64,000 nucleotides of DNA. Source: Linyphia triangularis (lineage: Eukaryota > Arthropoda > Arachnida > Araneae > Linyphiidae). Every line of letters starts with the position of its first letter. Within the stretch, counting starts at the first letter, position 1. A program made the translations under genes and the position numbers. Positions 10,631 to 22,841 of this stretch are shown in pieces. Under the pieces are notes generated by a model. It did not search any database. It was not told the origin of the DNA and saw nothing but the letters and a program-made list of their open reading frames with translations. The stretch is taken from the NCBI GenBank assembly GCA_963978545.1, contig OZ021722.1, positions 1,860,001-1,924,000 of the forward strand, written 5' to 3'.

Positions 10631-12718
10631 CAGGGGTCGGCAACCTGCGGCTCTTTTGATGGTTGTGGCTTTCCAGTTCCATACGAAAAAATTCATAATT
10701 TATAATCAAAACCCTTAAAAAAAAAAGTAAATATATTTTTAAGTACTTAATTTCTCAATAGCTTTGATTTCCATAATCGTAAATTCTCATTTGCCACGAA
10801 AAACTCGCACACAATAAGTCAAATTCGGAGAGACTTTACAAAACATACCCATTTTGCTGGTAAATATCCAAACGGTGACGCACGAAAAAAAGCTGTTGAA
10901 GATCTCCACAAAAAAAAAAGTAAAGTTGAATGCTAAGTAACTGGACGCAATCTTCCAATAATGTAAATCTGGCAAGCTTTGCAGTATCATTATAAAATGC
11001 AAAAAGAGGAAAACCATTCACAGATGGTGAGTAAATCAACGATTGTTTTATACGTGCATCTGAAGAACTGTTTCGGGATTTTAAAAACAAAGCAGAAATC
11101 ATGAAAAAAAAAAATCAAAGATTTGCCATTATCTACTAATTTAGTACAAGATAGAACTGCTAAAATGTCTTCAAATGTAACACATAAGCAAGTGGAAGAC
11201 ATTCAACTGGCTTCTACCTTATCACTTGCTACGAGTCTTGCGACATAAAAAAGACACAGCACGTCGTCCCAAGGTCCAAAAGAACTGCAAGGATTGCTAC
11301 TGCCCTCAGGGAGAGCAAACTTGTGGAGAAGATATAGCAAATGCTGTGCAAAAATGCCTGGAAGACAATGGAATAGATATAAATAAAATCGTTTCTATAG
11401 CAACTGACAGAGTCAGAAGTATGACAGGAATACATAGAGGGTTAACATCAATTCTTCAGAAAAGAAAAAAAACCATGAAATTCTAATGTTTCACTGCATA
11501 ATTCATCAAGAAGCGTTTTGCGCCGAAATAGTCGAGGTCACAAAGTTGGTAATTAAGATTATAAACAGCATATTGGCAAAAGCACTCTACCATCACCAGT
11601 TTAAATATTTCCTTGAAGAAATAGATAGCCAATTTTCTGACCTACTTCTGCACAATAAAGTGCGATGGCTTTCCAGAGGTTATTGCAACGTTTTGCTTGA
11701 CTGAAATAAAAATATTCCTCAATGAAAAAAGCATTGACCATCCCGAATTGGAAGAAGACAAATGGCTGCAAAAATTCAACTTCATGGTAGATACCACAAT
11801 GAAACTTAATGAACTAAATCTAAAACTGCAAGGAAAGGGCAAACCAGCCTATGCCTTGCTTGAGGAGCTAGTTTGTTTCGAAAAAAAAAATACTTTTTGT
11901 TGAAGACACAGAAAGCTGTAAATTACTTCATTTTAAAAATCTGAAGCAATATCGCTATGAGACCAGTGCAACTAATGACATGAATTACTTCAGTATAACT
12001 TTAAAAAACATGAAGGATGAATTTGCTGAGATTCATGCAATTCAAAACAACAAAAAAGTACTCTCACGTTTATAGTAAATCCTCAACACAAATACAAATG
12101 AAATTAACATTGAACCATTGGGAATTGATGCTGGATAGCTTCAAATGCAATTGCTCGATTGCTTCAAATGCAATTGCTGGATTTGGAAACCAAAGACTTG
12201 GAGTGGCAAGTTCACAGAACTCAAGAGCAAGTTGGAAGAGTTGGAGGTCCAGAAATGCATGCACATCAGGCAGCACAAGTGGACAGCTCTAAAAGAAATT
12301 CTGCAAGTTGAGGCCCTCATATTCGGCGCATGGAATAGTCTTCCAGAATGCTACAGTAAGGTGAAGAAGTTGGCATATGCAGGGCTGACGATCTTCAGGT
12401 CGACATATTCGTGCGAGCAAGCGTTCTCTTGCATGAATATAATAAAAAGTAAAGTTAGAAATCAACTAACAAATAAAAATCTAGTCATGCTTGAAACTTA
12501 AAACAACAAGTAATAAGCCAGATTTTATTTTACATTTGTGATTTTAAATGAATAAATATTATTCCGTATTTAAAGCCTTTTACTTTAAATAAAAAAATCA
12601 AATATATATAAGTATTATTATATTAAACCGAAAATTTTTAGTGCCTATTTAAAAACTGGGAAAATTTTGTAAATTGTAACTTTTAGCTCTTCCGTTTCAA
12701 TAGGTTGCCGACCCCCTG
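10631..12718 (+). mobile_element. hAT element with broken GTF2IRD2/ZBED-like transposase
   Basis: The left end is CAGGGGTCGGCAACCTGCGG. The right end is the reverse complement of CAGGGGGTCGGCAACCTATT. The flanking 8-mers are CTCTAGAG (10623-10630) and GCCTAGAG (12719-12726), matching at 6 of 8 positions. The spacing and the central TA fit Buster-type hAT target sites. The 2.09-kb interior is filled by a degraded transposase gene on the plus strand, annotated separately. The mismatched duplication and multiple frameshifts show an old insertion. Confidence 0.85.
10800..12500 (+). pseudogene. hAT transposase pseudogene (GTF2IRD2/ZBED-like)
   Basis: Pieces in different frames follow the order of hAT transposases. 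Near 10820 there is the end of a BED-finger-like segment leading into NGDARKKAVEDLH. KPFTDGE lies near 11010 and LVQDRTAKMSSNVTHKQVED near 11135-11200. At 11486-11704 there is FHCIIHQEAFCAE and [13 protein letters not shown], typical of the RNase H-like core in this family. The C-terminal dimerisation region is at 12400-12480 (STYSCEQAFSCMNIIKSKVR). Reading frame changes occur near 11486, 11700 and between 11903 and 12145, plus internal stops. An intact enzyme would cut at the element ends and join them to an 8-bp staggered target; this copy cannot. Confidence 0.8.
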
Positions 12719-12726
12719 GCCTAGAG

Positions 12727-13126
12727 CCTACAGACGAATCCTGATTATTTGTTTAGTAACAAATAAGGGCTTATAATTAGTATATGATGTTTTATGCAAG
12801 TAGCATTAGTGTGCAGAAAGAAATGCAAAATACCTTCCACAGCAGTTTCATAAAATGCAGTTTGTACAGAATGCCACAGTTGAATCGGTTAAGATGCAAT
12901 ACGAAATAATTTTTCCTAGTCAATTTTATTTTCAAAAATATACCGAAACAACTTCCAATATTCACTTTTTAGGCAAAAGATTTGTGCAATTTTGAAACTT
13001 GTAACGAGGGAAGGATATGGAAATTGATTTTGGGAAAGGAGAGAAATAGTCTCACCACCATTTTAAATGCATATGTTATGACTATGAACTACAAAATAAA
13101 AATACCAAAAATTATGTTTCTATTAC
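12727..13126. other. AT-rich stretch, no gene seen
   Basis: No element ends or coding-like frames are visible between the hAT element and the next terminal motif. Confidence 0.5.
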
Positions 13127-13490
13127 AGGGTGGCTACAAAATTCAAGGAGAAAAATTCCCTGATACATTTCTAAGAAATTCTATGATTTTACAGCAAACT
13201 TTTTATAAATTTTTCCAGAAGTTATAGACTCTGATCAAATAGAACATGTATGCTAGAGATAAAATGCCATTTTTTTTAATAGTTTTGGTGGTAATGAACA
13301 GTTTAAATTATTCCATAACATTAAATTCTAGTGATTACCACCACAATTCTCCGGGCAAGTGGCGCAAAAATATGGATGAATATGAAAACATGAGTTCAGA
13401 ACAAAGAAAATTTCCCTGATTTGAGAGATTTAAAAAATTTCCCTAATATTTTCCAGAATCAGAAAGCTTCCCGACATTTCCCTGATTTTC
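13127..13490. mobile_element. One end of a hAT-like element (CAGGGTGGCTAC type)
   Basis: CAGGGTGGCTACAAAATTC at 13127 is followed by several AATTCCCTGA/TTTCCCTGAT motifs at 13155-13160, 13412, 13440 and 13480. A hAT-like CAGGGTGG terminus with clustered subterminal repeats is a common arrangement. I could not find the opposite terminus or a target duplication, so the boundaries and class are tentative. Confidence 0.4.
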
Positions 13491-15365
13491 ATTATCTGTA
13501 TTAAGTAGTTGTTAGACTTCAGATACCGGAGGTTAAAGTGAAGTATGATAATGCAGTAACAAAAACACTTAATGCATCTGCTCTTTGGCCATGTTACCAA
13601 GAAGAGGCTTCGTTAACACTTTATTTACACGCAAAACATGCTTGGAAAATTAGCTACAAGAATGTAATCATAGATGCAGAGTTAATTCAAATGTATTTAT
13701 TGTGCTTTTGCACAAGGGGACTCTGAAGTATTTATCATTTGTGATTCAATATCAACTGTGGACATCAAAGACTGATAAACTTGGCAAGTGCTTGTAACGA
13801 TATTTAGATTTACGGAAATTCCTTCAAGTGTAATTTTGTCCTTGGGTCCAAAATTGGTGAAATGTATGTGTTCAGGAAGTGTCATTGCTGCGCATATTTG
13901 ACTAAATTATCTTCCAGTAAATGAATATTAAGGACATTAATCGAGGAACTAGTGTTTACAAAAGAATTTTCCTTATTTTGGTTGTAGAAGCAATGTCAGG
14001 GTCACGAATTCAAAGACAATAAAGCTTTATGAAATTAGCTCAACTACGCTTTCATAAGTAGAAAGCAAGATTTTAAAATTTAGATTTTAAATGTATTTTA
14101 CTCCCAGCCCATCTTCCTTGGCTAGTCACTCGTGGCTATGTCTCAAGTCTGAAGACGTGACATATTTTATAGCAGATGCTTTCTTCTGAATCTTTACAGC
14201 AGTAACAGATTGAGGCAGTAACAACACAGTGAACAGTAAGTAAGGTGATACACATATGAATGATTTCATTTTCGAAAGCAATGAAAAAAATGCTGGGGCA
14301 TGATTTTTTTATATTTTTTTTTATGCAAAAATTGGACCCACAGCCCCTGAAGCCAAAAGTTAAGGTAGTAGTCTGGTAACTTGCACGTGTTTTTTTTAAG
14401 TATTTACTTTCCCATAAAAAAAATTCGATAACATTCAATGGATTTGTTTATTTTGTATGTTATTATTGGCATCTAATGGATACAAAAAGACATTTGACTT
14501 AAAAACGTTTTAATATTATTTTTATTCATCTAAGTCGGCGCCTAAAAAAAAAGGTACGTGGATAGCTCCCGTGATTTTGGCTTTTACAGATATCTCAAGT
14601 AAAAAAAACAAAAAACTAATTGATTATCAATCTATAGAAATGTTGTTCTCGTTGGAACTAGGGTAATTACATTTTATTTGAAAATAACAAAATGGCGGAC
14701 TTTGAAAAATAAGTGATTTTTTCCAGGGCACAAATCGGGCTGTAAAACGAAAAGTTAGAGATGAAAAAAAAAAAAGATCCTATTCCAAACGAGAACTATT
14801 AATGTGAAAAATAACATAAAATTTTCAATGCAAACGGTCAGATAGAATTTTTTTTCACCCGGGCCGAATAGGGCCGACCGAAAAAACGTGTTTAAAGTTT
14901 CAAGAACAGATGCTGAACAACAACGAGAGACTCTCAAATATTCATTATAACTTCATCAATATTTCGAATTTCGGTTTAAAATTATTACAATGTACTCTCA
15001 ATATATTTTACTTTCGAAATAAGTAAAAAAAAAATTTTTTTTTTTTAACCAAGTTGTCAGTCTAACTTAGGGTTTCTCTTTTTAACATTAACTGCAACGT
15101 GATTCGGAACAGCATGGGAAAAAAATATATATATACAAGCAACTGTTTTTTAACACTTTAGGGTTGATCCTCAAAGAAGTTTCCATTTAAGTTTCCAAGT
15201 CAAAAATATGTTCGAAAATGATCCACACTAGATTTTTACATTAATAGTGTTCGACATCACCCTTATTTATGATACCTTTCTCAGAATATTTCTGTACATG
15301 CAATTGCTCTTTCACGTAGCGAAGGTATCTGTTCAGATATCCTCTTTCGGAGAAGAACTTGCCAT
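13491..15365. other. AT-rich stretch, weak repeat traces only
   Basis: The segment GGGTTGATCCTCAAAGAAG at about 15163 also occurs at about 29193 in the 28052-29318 element, so part of this region may be a relative of it. No delimited element or gene is supported. Confidence 0.4.
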
Positions 15366-15748
15366 GGTTCGTACACTTGAAGGAGAAAAAATTTCAAGGG
15401 CTTTTTAAGAACTTTTCAAGGATGCATTATGAACATAAATACATTTTTAAAAAATCCAAACTTTTTTTTTATTGGCCAACGGTGCATGTTCAAATAAACT
15501 TATTACAAAAAAAAATTCTTTTTTAGGTTTCAATTAAAGAAAAATTTAAGGTTACAATTGAAAAAAAAAAAGAAACCTAATATATATATCAGAAGCAGTA
15601 CTGTGTCCCACAAAAACAGAAGTGAAGTGGATAGTATGCACTTGGTAATTACGCCAATATCGGATGCGAACATCCATTTGATTGTCTTGTTTCATCATAT
15701 TGAGACTTTTGTTAAATAATACAAAAGTCTTATTGATTAAAGTGCATA

Positions 15749-17355
15749 CCTGCCAACATTGGCATTTTCAAATTAGTACAATTTTTACGGAACAAATATT
15801 TGCATTCCTATGACTCATGGAAAATCAAATAGCGACAATATTTATGAATGTAATATAGAAATAATAAAAATTCTATTACAAATGCAAAAAAAAAAAAAAA
15901 ATGGCATAGTATTAAATTGCTCTCAAATATAACAAATTGTTACATTTTAGCACAAAATGGAAATTAAAAAATAAAAAAACTAACTTGGATTTAAAAATAA
16001 ATCAAATTTAAACTTTACGATGAAATCTCTGATGAGGTTTAAGATTTAGTCTACATTACACCTAAATAAAACATGCTTTATGACACAAAAACTCTAGTGA
16101 AACATACAATGAGTTGGTGGTATTCAAAGTGTTTAATCACACGCACAAATATCAATTATGCAGGCTTTCGAATTCGTATTATTACATTTGATGTTGTCAC
16201 TGTGCTTTTTAGAATTGATATGAACTTCGACATCAGTAAATCCTCCATGAGAAATCTTAATATCAGATGCATAGATAGAGCAGAATGCAAAATTTGTTTC
16301 TTTGTTTGAATTTCTGATGATTAGAAGTAAACCGCTTGGTTTGAAGTAAACTCCAAAAAAACTTGATATTTTCTGGAATTTTACACCAGGATTGTTTAAC
16401 TTGGATATTTTAAAATAAATAATTAAGACTAACAAAGAAGATGAAAACCGAAAGTGCTTTAATCTCTAAAGTCCGAGAAAACGAAACAGTCGTTCGGTGA
16501 GTGCCACCAAAACAATTGAAAACGGCGGCGTCGCGATTTAGTGCGCAGCGTTAGAGTACGGTCCAAAAGAAGAAAGAATAAAAAAAAACTAAAGCATTTT
16601 CAGTTTTCTACTTTATTATCTCTAAAGTTCGAGACAACGAAACAGTTGCTTGGTTCGCCAAATCCCGTCGGCAACACAGATGAAAACAATGAATTTCCGG
16701 CGCCGCGCTTAAGTACTTTTATTATATACGCGCAACATTATTGTACGGTCCAAACAGAAGGAAGAACCAAAATCTAAAGCATTTTTGGTTTTCATATTCT
16801 TTGTTAATCCCTTAAAAGTCTGAGGCAAAGCAATAGTTGTTTGGTTCGCCAGGTCCCGTTGGCAACACAAATGAAAACAGTGCATCCCCGGCGCCGTGTT
16901 TAGTGCTATTATTTACGCGCAAGTCCAGTACTATTATTTACGTTTTGGAGTCAGTCCAAAAGAAGGTAGAATTAAAAAACTAAAGCACTTTCGGTTTTCT
17001 GCTTCTTTATTAATCTGTAAAGCCCGAAAAATCGAAGCAGTGGTTTGGTTTGCCAAATCTAGTCGGCAACAGAAAAGAAAACAATGCATCCTCGCCAACG
17101 CGCTTTAGTACTGAACATATGCGCAATCTTGGAGTGTGAATAAATATTTTGACGGACGCGGCAGCTTTGGAAAATCGTTTCGGTTTCGTTGGTGACTTAA
17201 AAAAATATTTATTAAAAAAAAAAAAAAAAAAACCGGTTTTAGGGAAAAAAACGAAAAGTACCGTGAAATCCGTATGATTTTTTTAGCTGTTCGTACACCC
17301 GTACAAAATAGTAAAAATCCGTACATTGTACGGATGATTCGTACAAGTTGGCAGG
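15749..17355. mobile_element. TA-site transposon with CCTGCCAAC termini and internal repeats
   Basis: CCTGCCAAC at 15749 faces GTTGGCAGG ending at 17355, with TA on both sides (15747-15748, 17356-17357). Next to the right end is a small palindromic cluster of CGTACA motifs (17290-17345). The interior holds a four-unit tandem array and no transposase. The TA duplication suggests Tc1/mariner-like integration, but the terminus does not identify the family. Confidence 0.55.
16430..17140. repeat. Tandem array, about four ~190-bp units
   Basis: The units share AAAGCA/CTTT(C/T)GGTTTTC, AAAGTCCGA-type, CGAAACAGT, TTGGTTCGCCAAATCC, CGGCAACACA and GGCGCCG motifs, at about 16440, 16590, 16775 and 16985. 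They are clearly related but diverged. The block is richer in CpG than its surroundings. Short open frames here follow the repeat and are not genes. Confidence 0.7.
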
Positions 17356-17761
17356 TATGAAAGTGTCTTCCAATCTATACTCTGAAGGCTCGATTACAAA
17401 TGCTGTATAATATACAGTTTTTTTCTCCATATGAAAATTTAGAATGTAGATGCAATCGCGCTATAGGCGAGCATGCAGTTACATAATTTATCAACATTTT
17501 CATTAAATTCATAAGAGCCATGATTTTTTATGATTTTCAATGTCCATAGTATTTCAGAATCTAAAAATCCGTTTTCAATTTCATGCACCTCCTTTGTCAC
17601 TTTATTGACTAAAATTTTTTAAGATTCTATATTTTTAGAAAATAAAATTAAATTCAAGCACTTTTAAATGTATTTTTACAGAATTCAAGGTTTTCAAGCC
17701 CTTGAAAAGGAAAGATTTTTTTTTCAAGCACTTGCAAGGGTTTTTTAAAAACGTACGAACC

Positions 17762-18120
17762 ATGTTAACCATTTCCCCGAACATTTCGGACATCACCATC
17801 TCCGACAGCATCAGGGAAAAAACAACCGAGACTCACTCGGCCCAGTTCCCAAACAAAGCCTCCCGATTCTCAAAACGTGCTTTGGAATTTGGCCGTAAAT
17901 CCCAGAAACCACTCCCCCCCCCCCCTTCTCCGACCCCCAAAATCGACGCACAGAACATTTTGGCACAGAGTTACGTCCAAGAGCGACATCCTCCAAAACG
18001 ATGCATTGGAAACGGCAGTGGCGATCCTGAAGTCGAGAATTTGGGAAATGCACAATCTAGATGATTTGACCTCGGTTTTATTTGCATTGTGTATCTCAAC
18101 CCTGCAGTGAAGCACCACGG
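17762..18120 (+). other. GC-richer, coding-like island (unassigned)
   Basis: Base composition shifts from AT-rich to balanced. A frame open from about 17702 to 18064 contains THSAQFPNKASRFSKRALEF, and a second frame ends with LETAVAILKSRIWEMHNLDD before a stop at 18110. A 12-C run at about 17915-17926 between them is a likely slippage point. This could be an exon fragment or processed pseudogene. I recognise no domain and see no confident splice sites. Confidence 0.3.
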
Positions 18121-19570
18121 TTAACTCTCGTCAGTTGTTGAATTGCCGATTTGAATACAACAAGAGCAAGGTTTGATTTTTTTTTTTTTTTTTCTTTTAC
18201 CCTTAATGATTTGAATGGAGATGTTGATACATTTCTTAGAGAATTAAAATAAATATTAAACAAAACCTGCAGTCACGATCTATTTGAACTATAAACAGCT
18301 TTTATGTAGTCAACGTCGGCTCAAGAAGCAGTTTGAAAATGTCGGATGATGCCTCATGTGCTTTATCAAATTAACCAAATGAATGAAGCAAAAGTGAATG
18401 CACATTTTTTTTATTAATATTTCAAATAACTTAATCTCAAAAAAAAAAAAAAAAAAAAAATTAAAGTAGTGAACTAATATAAAACAAAAGTTGGGAAATA
18501 ATAATTGGGGAAATGACATTTGTTAATAGGGAAAAATTCTGGTTCTCGCACAGCCGGCGGAGTTAAAACTATAGGCGCTTTTTAAGCAGAAAGCTAAAGA
18601 ACTTTTTAAATCCTGAAATTCAAGATGTGATTTATACTCTAATATTTAACCGGAAAACTAGATTACAATTCTGTGAAACAAAAATTTGTCATTGACAAAA
18701 AAATAAATAAACAAAGTTGAGAAATTATCGGTCCTTATGCTTTTATTAAAATGTATACGTTTATTAAAAGTCTTAAATTTTTATTAAAATTGAATACATT
18801 TTTATTAAACGATTTATTAAAATTTAATAATTTTTTTTTAAATACATTTTTATTAAAATTAATTCATTTTTATTGAAATTCATTACGTTTTTACTAAAAT
18901 TTATTTAATTTGTATATTAAAATTCATTACGTTTTTATTAAAATTAAGAGATTTTACTTTAAAAAGTTTCTTAATTATTAATGATTCTTTTAGTTTAATC
19001 TTTAAGAGAGATGTCGCTCATAATCATTTTACAAAAAGAAAAATTCTAATTTTAATTTTCTTTTGTGCTCTAGTTTAAACACTGTTAAGTTACAAATGAA
19101 AGTAAAATAAAAATAAAAAATTGCCCCCCCCCCCCCCTTCAAACCACTTACTGCAACCAACATTGACTACAAAAACCTGTCTACAAATAGTATTGAAAGG
19201 TTCGAAATTAGGGAGCCACAAAAAGTAAGTTATGTGGCCTATGAATATCAAAGTTACAAAATAGTAACAGAATTCAACAAATCCTGCATTCAGAAACAGA
19301 TAGAAATGATTAATTTAATATAACTACACATTTAACACTTACACACTACACACTTAAAAAAAAAAATTCAAAAAAACAAGTAACAATAAATTACTAATGC
19401 TAACATTCGCATTACTATTCCATTTACAATAGGGTTACAAGTTGGAACCATTTTAATTTTTAAATAAATGCAAGCTAATTTGCTGCTGCTAGGTCCCAAT
19501 AGTTGAAAAAATACAAATGTGTTCCACTCACCCACAAATGTCCTGATGTTTGTCATCTTTATCTTCAAAC
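18121..19570. repeat. AT-rich stretch with degenerate TTTTTATTAAAAT repeats
   Basis: From about 18740 to 18950 a degenerate 20-25-bp unit built on TTTTTATTAAAATT and CATTACG recurs eight or more times. The rest consists of T, A and C homopolymers (T run near 18179, A run near 18439, C run near 19123) with no gene supported. Confidence 0.55.
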
Positions 19571-19576
19571 ACTTAC

Positions 19577-19684
19577 CCCAATTGAAGAGTTGATCTCAAG
19601 AGGAGCTAAGTTGTCCCACGTAGGAGAAACCTTCCATCGAGGAGTCGGATCTTCACAGTACTGGATACTTGGGCATAAGACATA
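19577..19684 (-). CDS. Internal coding exon of an unidentified host gene
   Basis: On the minus strand, a long pyrimidine-rich tract and TATATCCAG precede an exactly 108-nt open exon, followed by GTAAGTGT. The exon is phase 0 at both ends and encodes 36 residues, including QYCEDPTPRWKVSPTWDN and LAPLEINSSIG. The splice signals and composition (Trp, Pro, Cys, acidic) are far from the background AT-rich translations, so this is probably a genuine exon. I cannot name the protein. An exon ending at 22842 is also phase 0 and could be upstream. No downstream exon could be placed. Confidence 0.55.
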
Positions 19685-19699
19685 CTGGATATAAACAAA

Positions 19700-20167
19700 G
19701 AAGAAAAAATTATCACACATACTTTTTTTTATTTTCGAAACAAAAAATAATAATGAAAAAAAAAAAAAAAAAAACTTTGAAACAGTTTTAGTAATGAATA
19801 TTTTCAAATTTTTTCTTTTGGCAATTAGAAAATTTGCCAAAACTAAAAACACAGTAATAACTAAAATAAATTAAAATATAAATACTTAATTAAATTAAAA
19901 TACAACTTAAAATAAATGACTTTTCAACAAAACCTCAACATAAAACACTGCTTGGGGAAGAAATTTTTTTCACTATCATTTATCAAATTTTAATAATATT
20001 CGTTAAATAAATAATTCAAATAATTTAAAATTTAATGTACTTTATTATTTAAATATTTATATTAATTATTAGAAAGTTTTATTTATTAATTTTAATAATT
20101 GAATTGTTTTAGCAATCAGTTTAATTAAATTACACTATTCTATCTGCTATTTCTTACTCTGAGCTTT
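19700..20167. other. AT-rich intron-like stretch
   Basis: Homopolymeric A/T runs only. It may be intronic to the minus-strand gene containing the 19577-19684 exon. Confidence 0.4.
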
Positions 20168-20339
20168 GAGTGGTTTGGTTTGTGCACTCAACGACCTACC
20201 TATACATGTGCACAATAACGGCTAATCGACCTATACTTGTGCACAATCCGAACCACAACGAACATCCATGCTTAAACCGGGATTCGAACCTAAGTCATGC
20301 GAAGCCAGAGCTCTAATTCCACAGCCATCAGGTGGGCTT
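20168..20339 (-). mobile_element. SINE-B copy
   Basis: On the minus strand this starts GCCCACCTGATGGCTGTGGAA and carries the B-box-like GGTTCGAATCC. It ends CAAACCAAACC. A short internal duplication of the TGTGCACAA segment is visible at about 20206 and 20236. It belongs to the same family as the copies at 640, 26566 and 47468. Confidence 0.75.
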
Positions 20340-20689
20340 GAAACTTGGTTGCAATTAACAATTCTGCAAATCTAAAATGCAAAACAAAGAATGTCAAAAT
20401 GCATTGAAATCAATAAAATTAATGTGAAATTAGGAGCGATTCCTCATTATGCAAACTGAATATTTCAAATTAAAAAAAAAAACACAAAAAAACTCAATTT
20501 ACATCGCCGAAACTACGGCAATAGATTTAGCACTTCTAAGACGAAGTAAAAAAAAAAAAAAATCATCCTCACAGTACAGCAAATCTCAAGTTCTCGCCCT
20601 TCAAAATCAAAATCTTAAGTCGCCCAAACTCACACTGCCTCAGTCGAATTTTTTTCATTACCTATCCTCAACAATAGGTGTGTGCTAGT

Positions 20690-20760
20690 TAGGTTTAGTT
20701 GGTGTTTTATTGCGCAAGGGCTTCACTAGGGCCACCAATTGCAGGTTTTCTTAAAATTAA
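20690..20760 (-). mobile_element. SINE-C-type tail fragment
   Basis: The sequence TTGCGCAAGGGCTTCACTAGGG resembles the tail GGCGCAAGGGCAACACGAGG found reverse-complemented at 25040-25095 and in part at 22520-22560 and 47145-47175. No tRNA-like head is visible here. Confidence 0.4.
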
Positions 20761-21240
20761 GATTCTTTAAATGTTATGATTAAAAAAAAAAAAATCAAGG
20801 TATTAAAAGTGTAAGCTAGTTTGCGTATCGGCTCACGGAATCCCTGGTGATAATTTTGCAAATATAATACCCTGCGGTAAAACGAAGATCGGAGGCATTC
20901 CACGGATGGATTATGGGACATTCTACAAGTCCCAATTAAAAAAAACCTTTCAAAACAAGAAATCTTTATGAAAAATAAGCAAACATCTGGAAAAACTAAA
21001 AAAGATTACAACTATTATTAGTAAAACAGAAAAATTGCACGAATACAATAATGTATTTTGAAAGACTGGAACAAACACATCTAGTCCAATATCATACCTA
21101 GTTTACTCCTTACCTCAATTTAAATTATAAGGGCTTGAAGAGTAAACTCCGGAAGACCCAAGGATCCCCATTTGATAGCAGGAAAACCAAGAAAGAAAAA
21201 AAAAAAACGTTTGTTCAAAGGAAAAGTTGGTTGGTTTCAG

Positions 21241-21404
21241 ATTACCTGGAGCCGTCAGCAACACGAAGGCTAAAATGCGCCGAAACATTCGTCATTTGAC
21301 AAGACAAAATAGACCTACAAATACCAATGCCTTACACGAGACTCGAACCCGCAACCTCATAGTCTAGAAGCTAGCACGCTAAAGACTATGCCGTTTGGTC
21401 GGCT
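21241..21404 (-). mobile_element. SINE-A copy with ~13-bp target duplication
   Basis: The minus strand reads GCCGACCAAACGGCATAGTC, then a tRNA-like head with GGGTTCGAGTC as the B box, ATGACGAATGTTTCGGCGC and an AACCAACC tail. The flanks AAGGAAAAGTTGG (21228-21240) and AAGGGAAAGTTGG (21405-21417) match at 12 of 13 positions. The head is tRNA-like with A and B boxes for polymerase III. The enzyme that mobilised it would be a partner LINE. Confidence 0.85.
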
Positions 21405-21834
21405 AAGGGAAAGTTGGATTCGGGTCAAAAATGTCTTCTTCCTAGTGAGTGACTAGTTTTCCCCCTTTATCCAGAGATGAACTCCCCAATGACTGGGGAA
21501 TTCAAGGTCGGGAACAGAAGAAATGCCTTTTTTGGGGAGGTACAGTGGTTCTTTTGGTTTAACTCGAGGCTAAGAATACAAACACACCAAAAATCAATTA
21601 AAGTATTTTTTGACAGGTATATTTAACTTAATATAACCATATAATTGCTAAAATTAATAAATGATCTTTTAAGAAACAGAAACATTTTCGATAATGTAAA
21701 AAAGATAGAATTGTTTTAATATTCTATTACATGAGTAATTTATGTTTTTTTGGAATAACTTTTAGATTAGTTAAGTTTGCTGATCTAATACAAAAAAAAA
21801 GTTAAGAAAATTCTAAAATGAATTCAATTTAAAT

Positions 21835-22370
21835 ATTTGAAGTATAAAATTCTTAAATTATGTATTATTTTGATCTAAGAATATGAATAAGTATTATTTA
21901 ATACAATCAAACTATAAATCGGATAAAAAAAAATTTCAGTTCGTCTCATTTTTCAGTGTACAAGAATTCAATTTACACATTATTCGTATCAAGTAAAATA
22001 AACGAAGATTGAGAATAAAAAAAAAAGATTACATGACGATAATTATTTATTAGAAGTTAAAATATAAACGTATGAGATAAAGATTCGATAAAACTTTTAA
22101 TGATTACTTTGGTAAAGCGACTCCAAAACCAACTCCAAAATTCAGAAAATTCTAAAAAGACTGCGTTCCTTATATTTTCCATGTACCGTTTTAAATATAC
22201 TTAAAATATTAAATTCTGTAATTATGTATTATTTTGATCTAAAAATTTAAAGTACAGTTTTTAAGTTAGTCAAACTGAAAATAGGATTAAAAAAATTCTA
22301 GGATCGTTCCATTGTGTGAAAATTCCGTGTACACAATTTATTGTAATCAAGTAAAATAATCGAAGATTAT
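21835..22370. repeat. Diverged ~360-bp tandem duplication
   Basis: Two blocks (about 21835-22030 and 22195-22375) share TATGTATTATTTTGATCTAA, then a poly-A/ATTTC stretch, CGT(C/T)(C/T)CATT, a GTACA piece, and CAAGTAAAATAA(A/T)CGAAGATT. They are in the same order and orientation. No gene is present in either. Confidence 0.6.
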
Positions 22371-22841
22371 TATACAAGGAAATGGATACAAATAAAAAAT
22401 TTAAATATAAAATTACAGTTTGATTTTTACACGTAAAACCGGCCACTTTATAAAAGAAAGTTCTATTTTTGAAAGAATATTCCAAGAAACAAAAAAAAAA
22501 GAACATTAGGATAAGATTAGTTGGTTGGGTTAGTTTTTTGCGCAAGAGCAACACGTAGTCCATAAAGCGATAAACAAATTGGTGAACATCAGTTTAAAAT
22601 TAAAGAAACATAGAATCGGACAAATTTGTATGTAAGACAAAGATTAAATATTTTCGGGCATGGAAGCATTCCACAAAAGAAAGACTCGCGGTCTGTAGCA
22701 TATAGTAATTACAGGTTACAGAAGTTTTCCTTAAAGTAGTCACCTTACAGTCAATTACATGTCAATTATTATTTTCCAGAAGTTTAAAAAAAAAATAAAC
22801 GTAAAAATTAGCAAATTTGGAACAAAAGAAACGATTCTTAC

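Larger units (their letters stand above)
15366..17761. mobile_element. Possible outer transposon with GGTTCGTAC ends
   Basis: GGTTCGTAC at 15366-15374 faces GTACGAACC at 17753-17761. Inside each end are several CTTGAA/TTCAAGG motifs (left 15375-15420, right 17685-17740). This suggests inverted termini of a 2.4-kb element that contains the TA-site element at 15749-17355. No convincing target duplication is seen beyond AT on both sides. The left end could instead be part of a decayed zinc-finger-like coding stretch on the minus strand. Confidence 0.4.

Noticed and set aside
17811..18118. Overlapping minus-strand open frames of ~80 codons
   Set aside because: They mirror the plus-strand coding-like island and include a Gly/Arg run opposite the poly-C tract. 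No splice or domain support.
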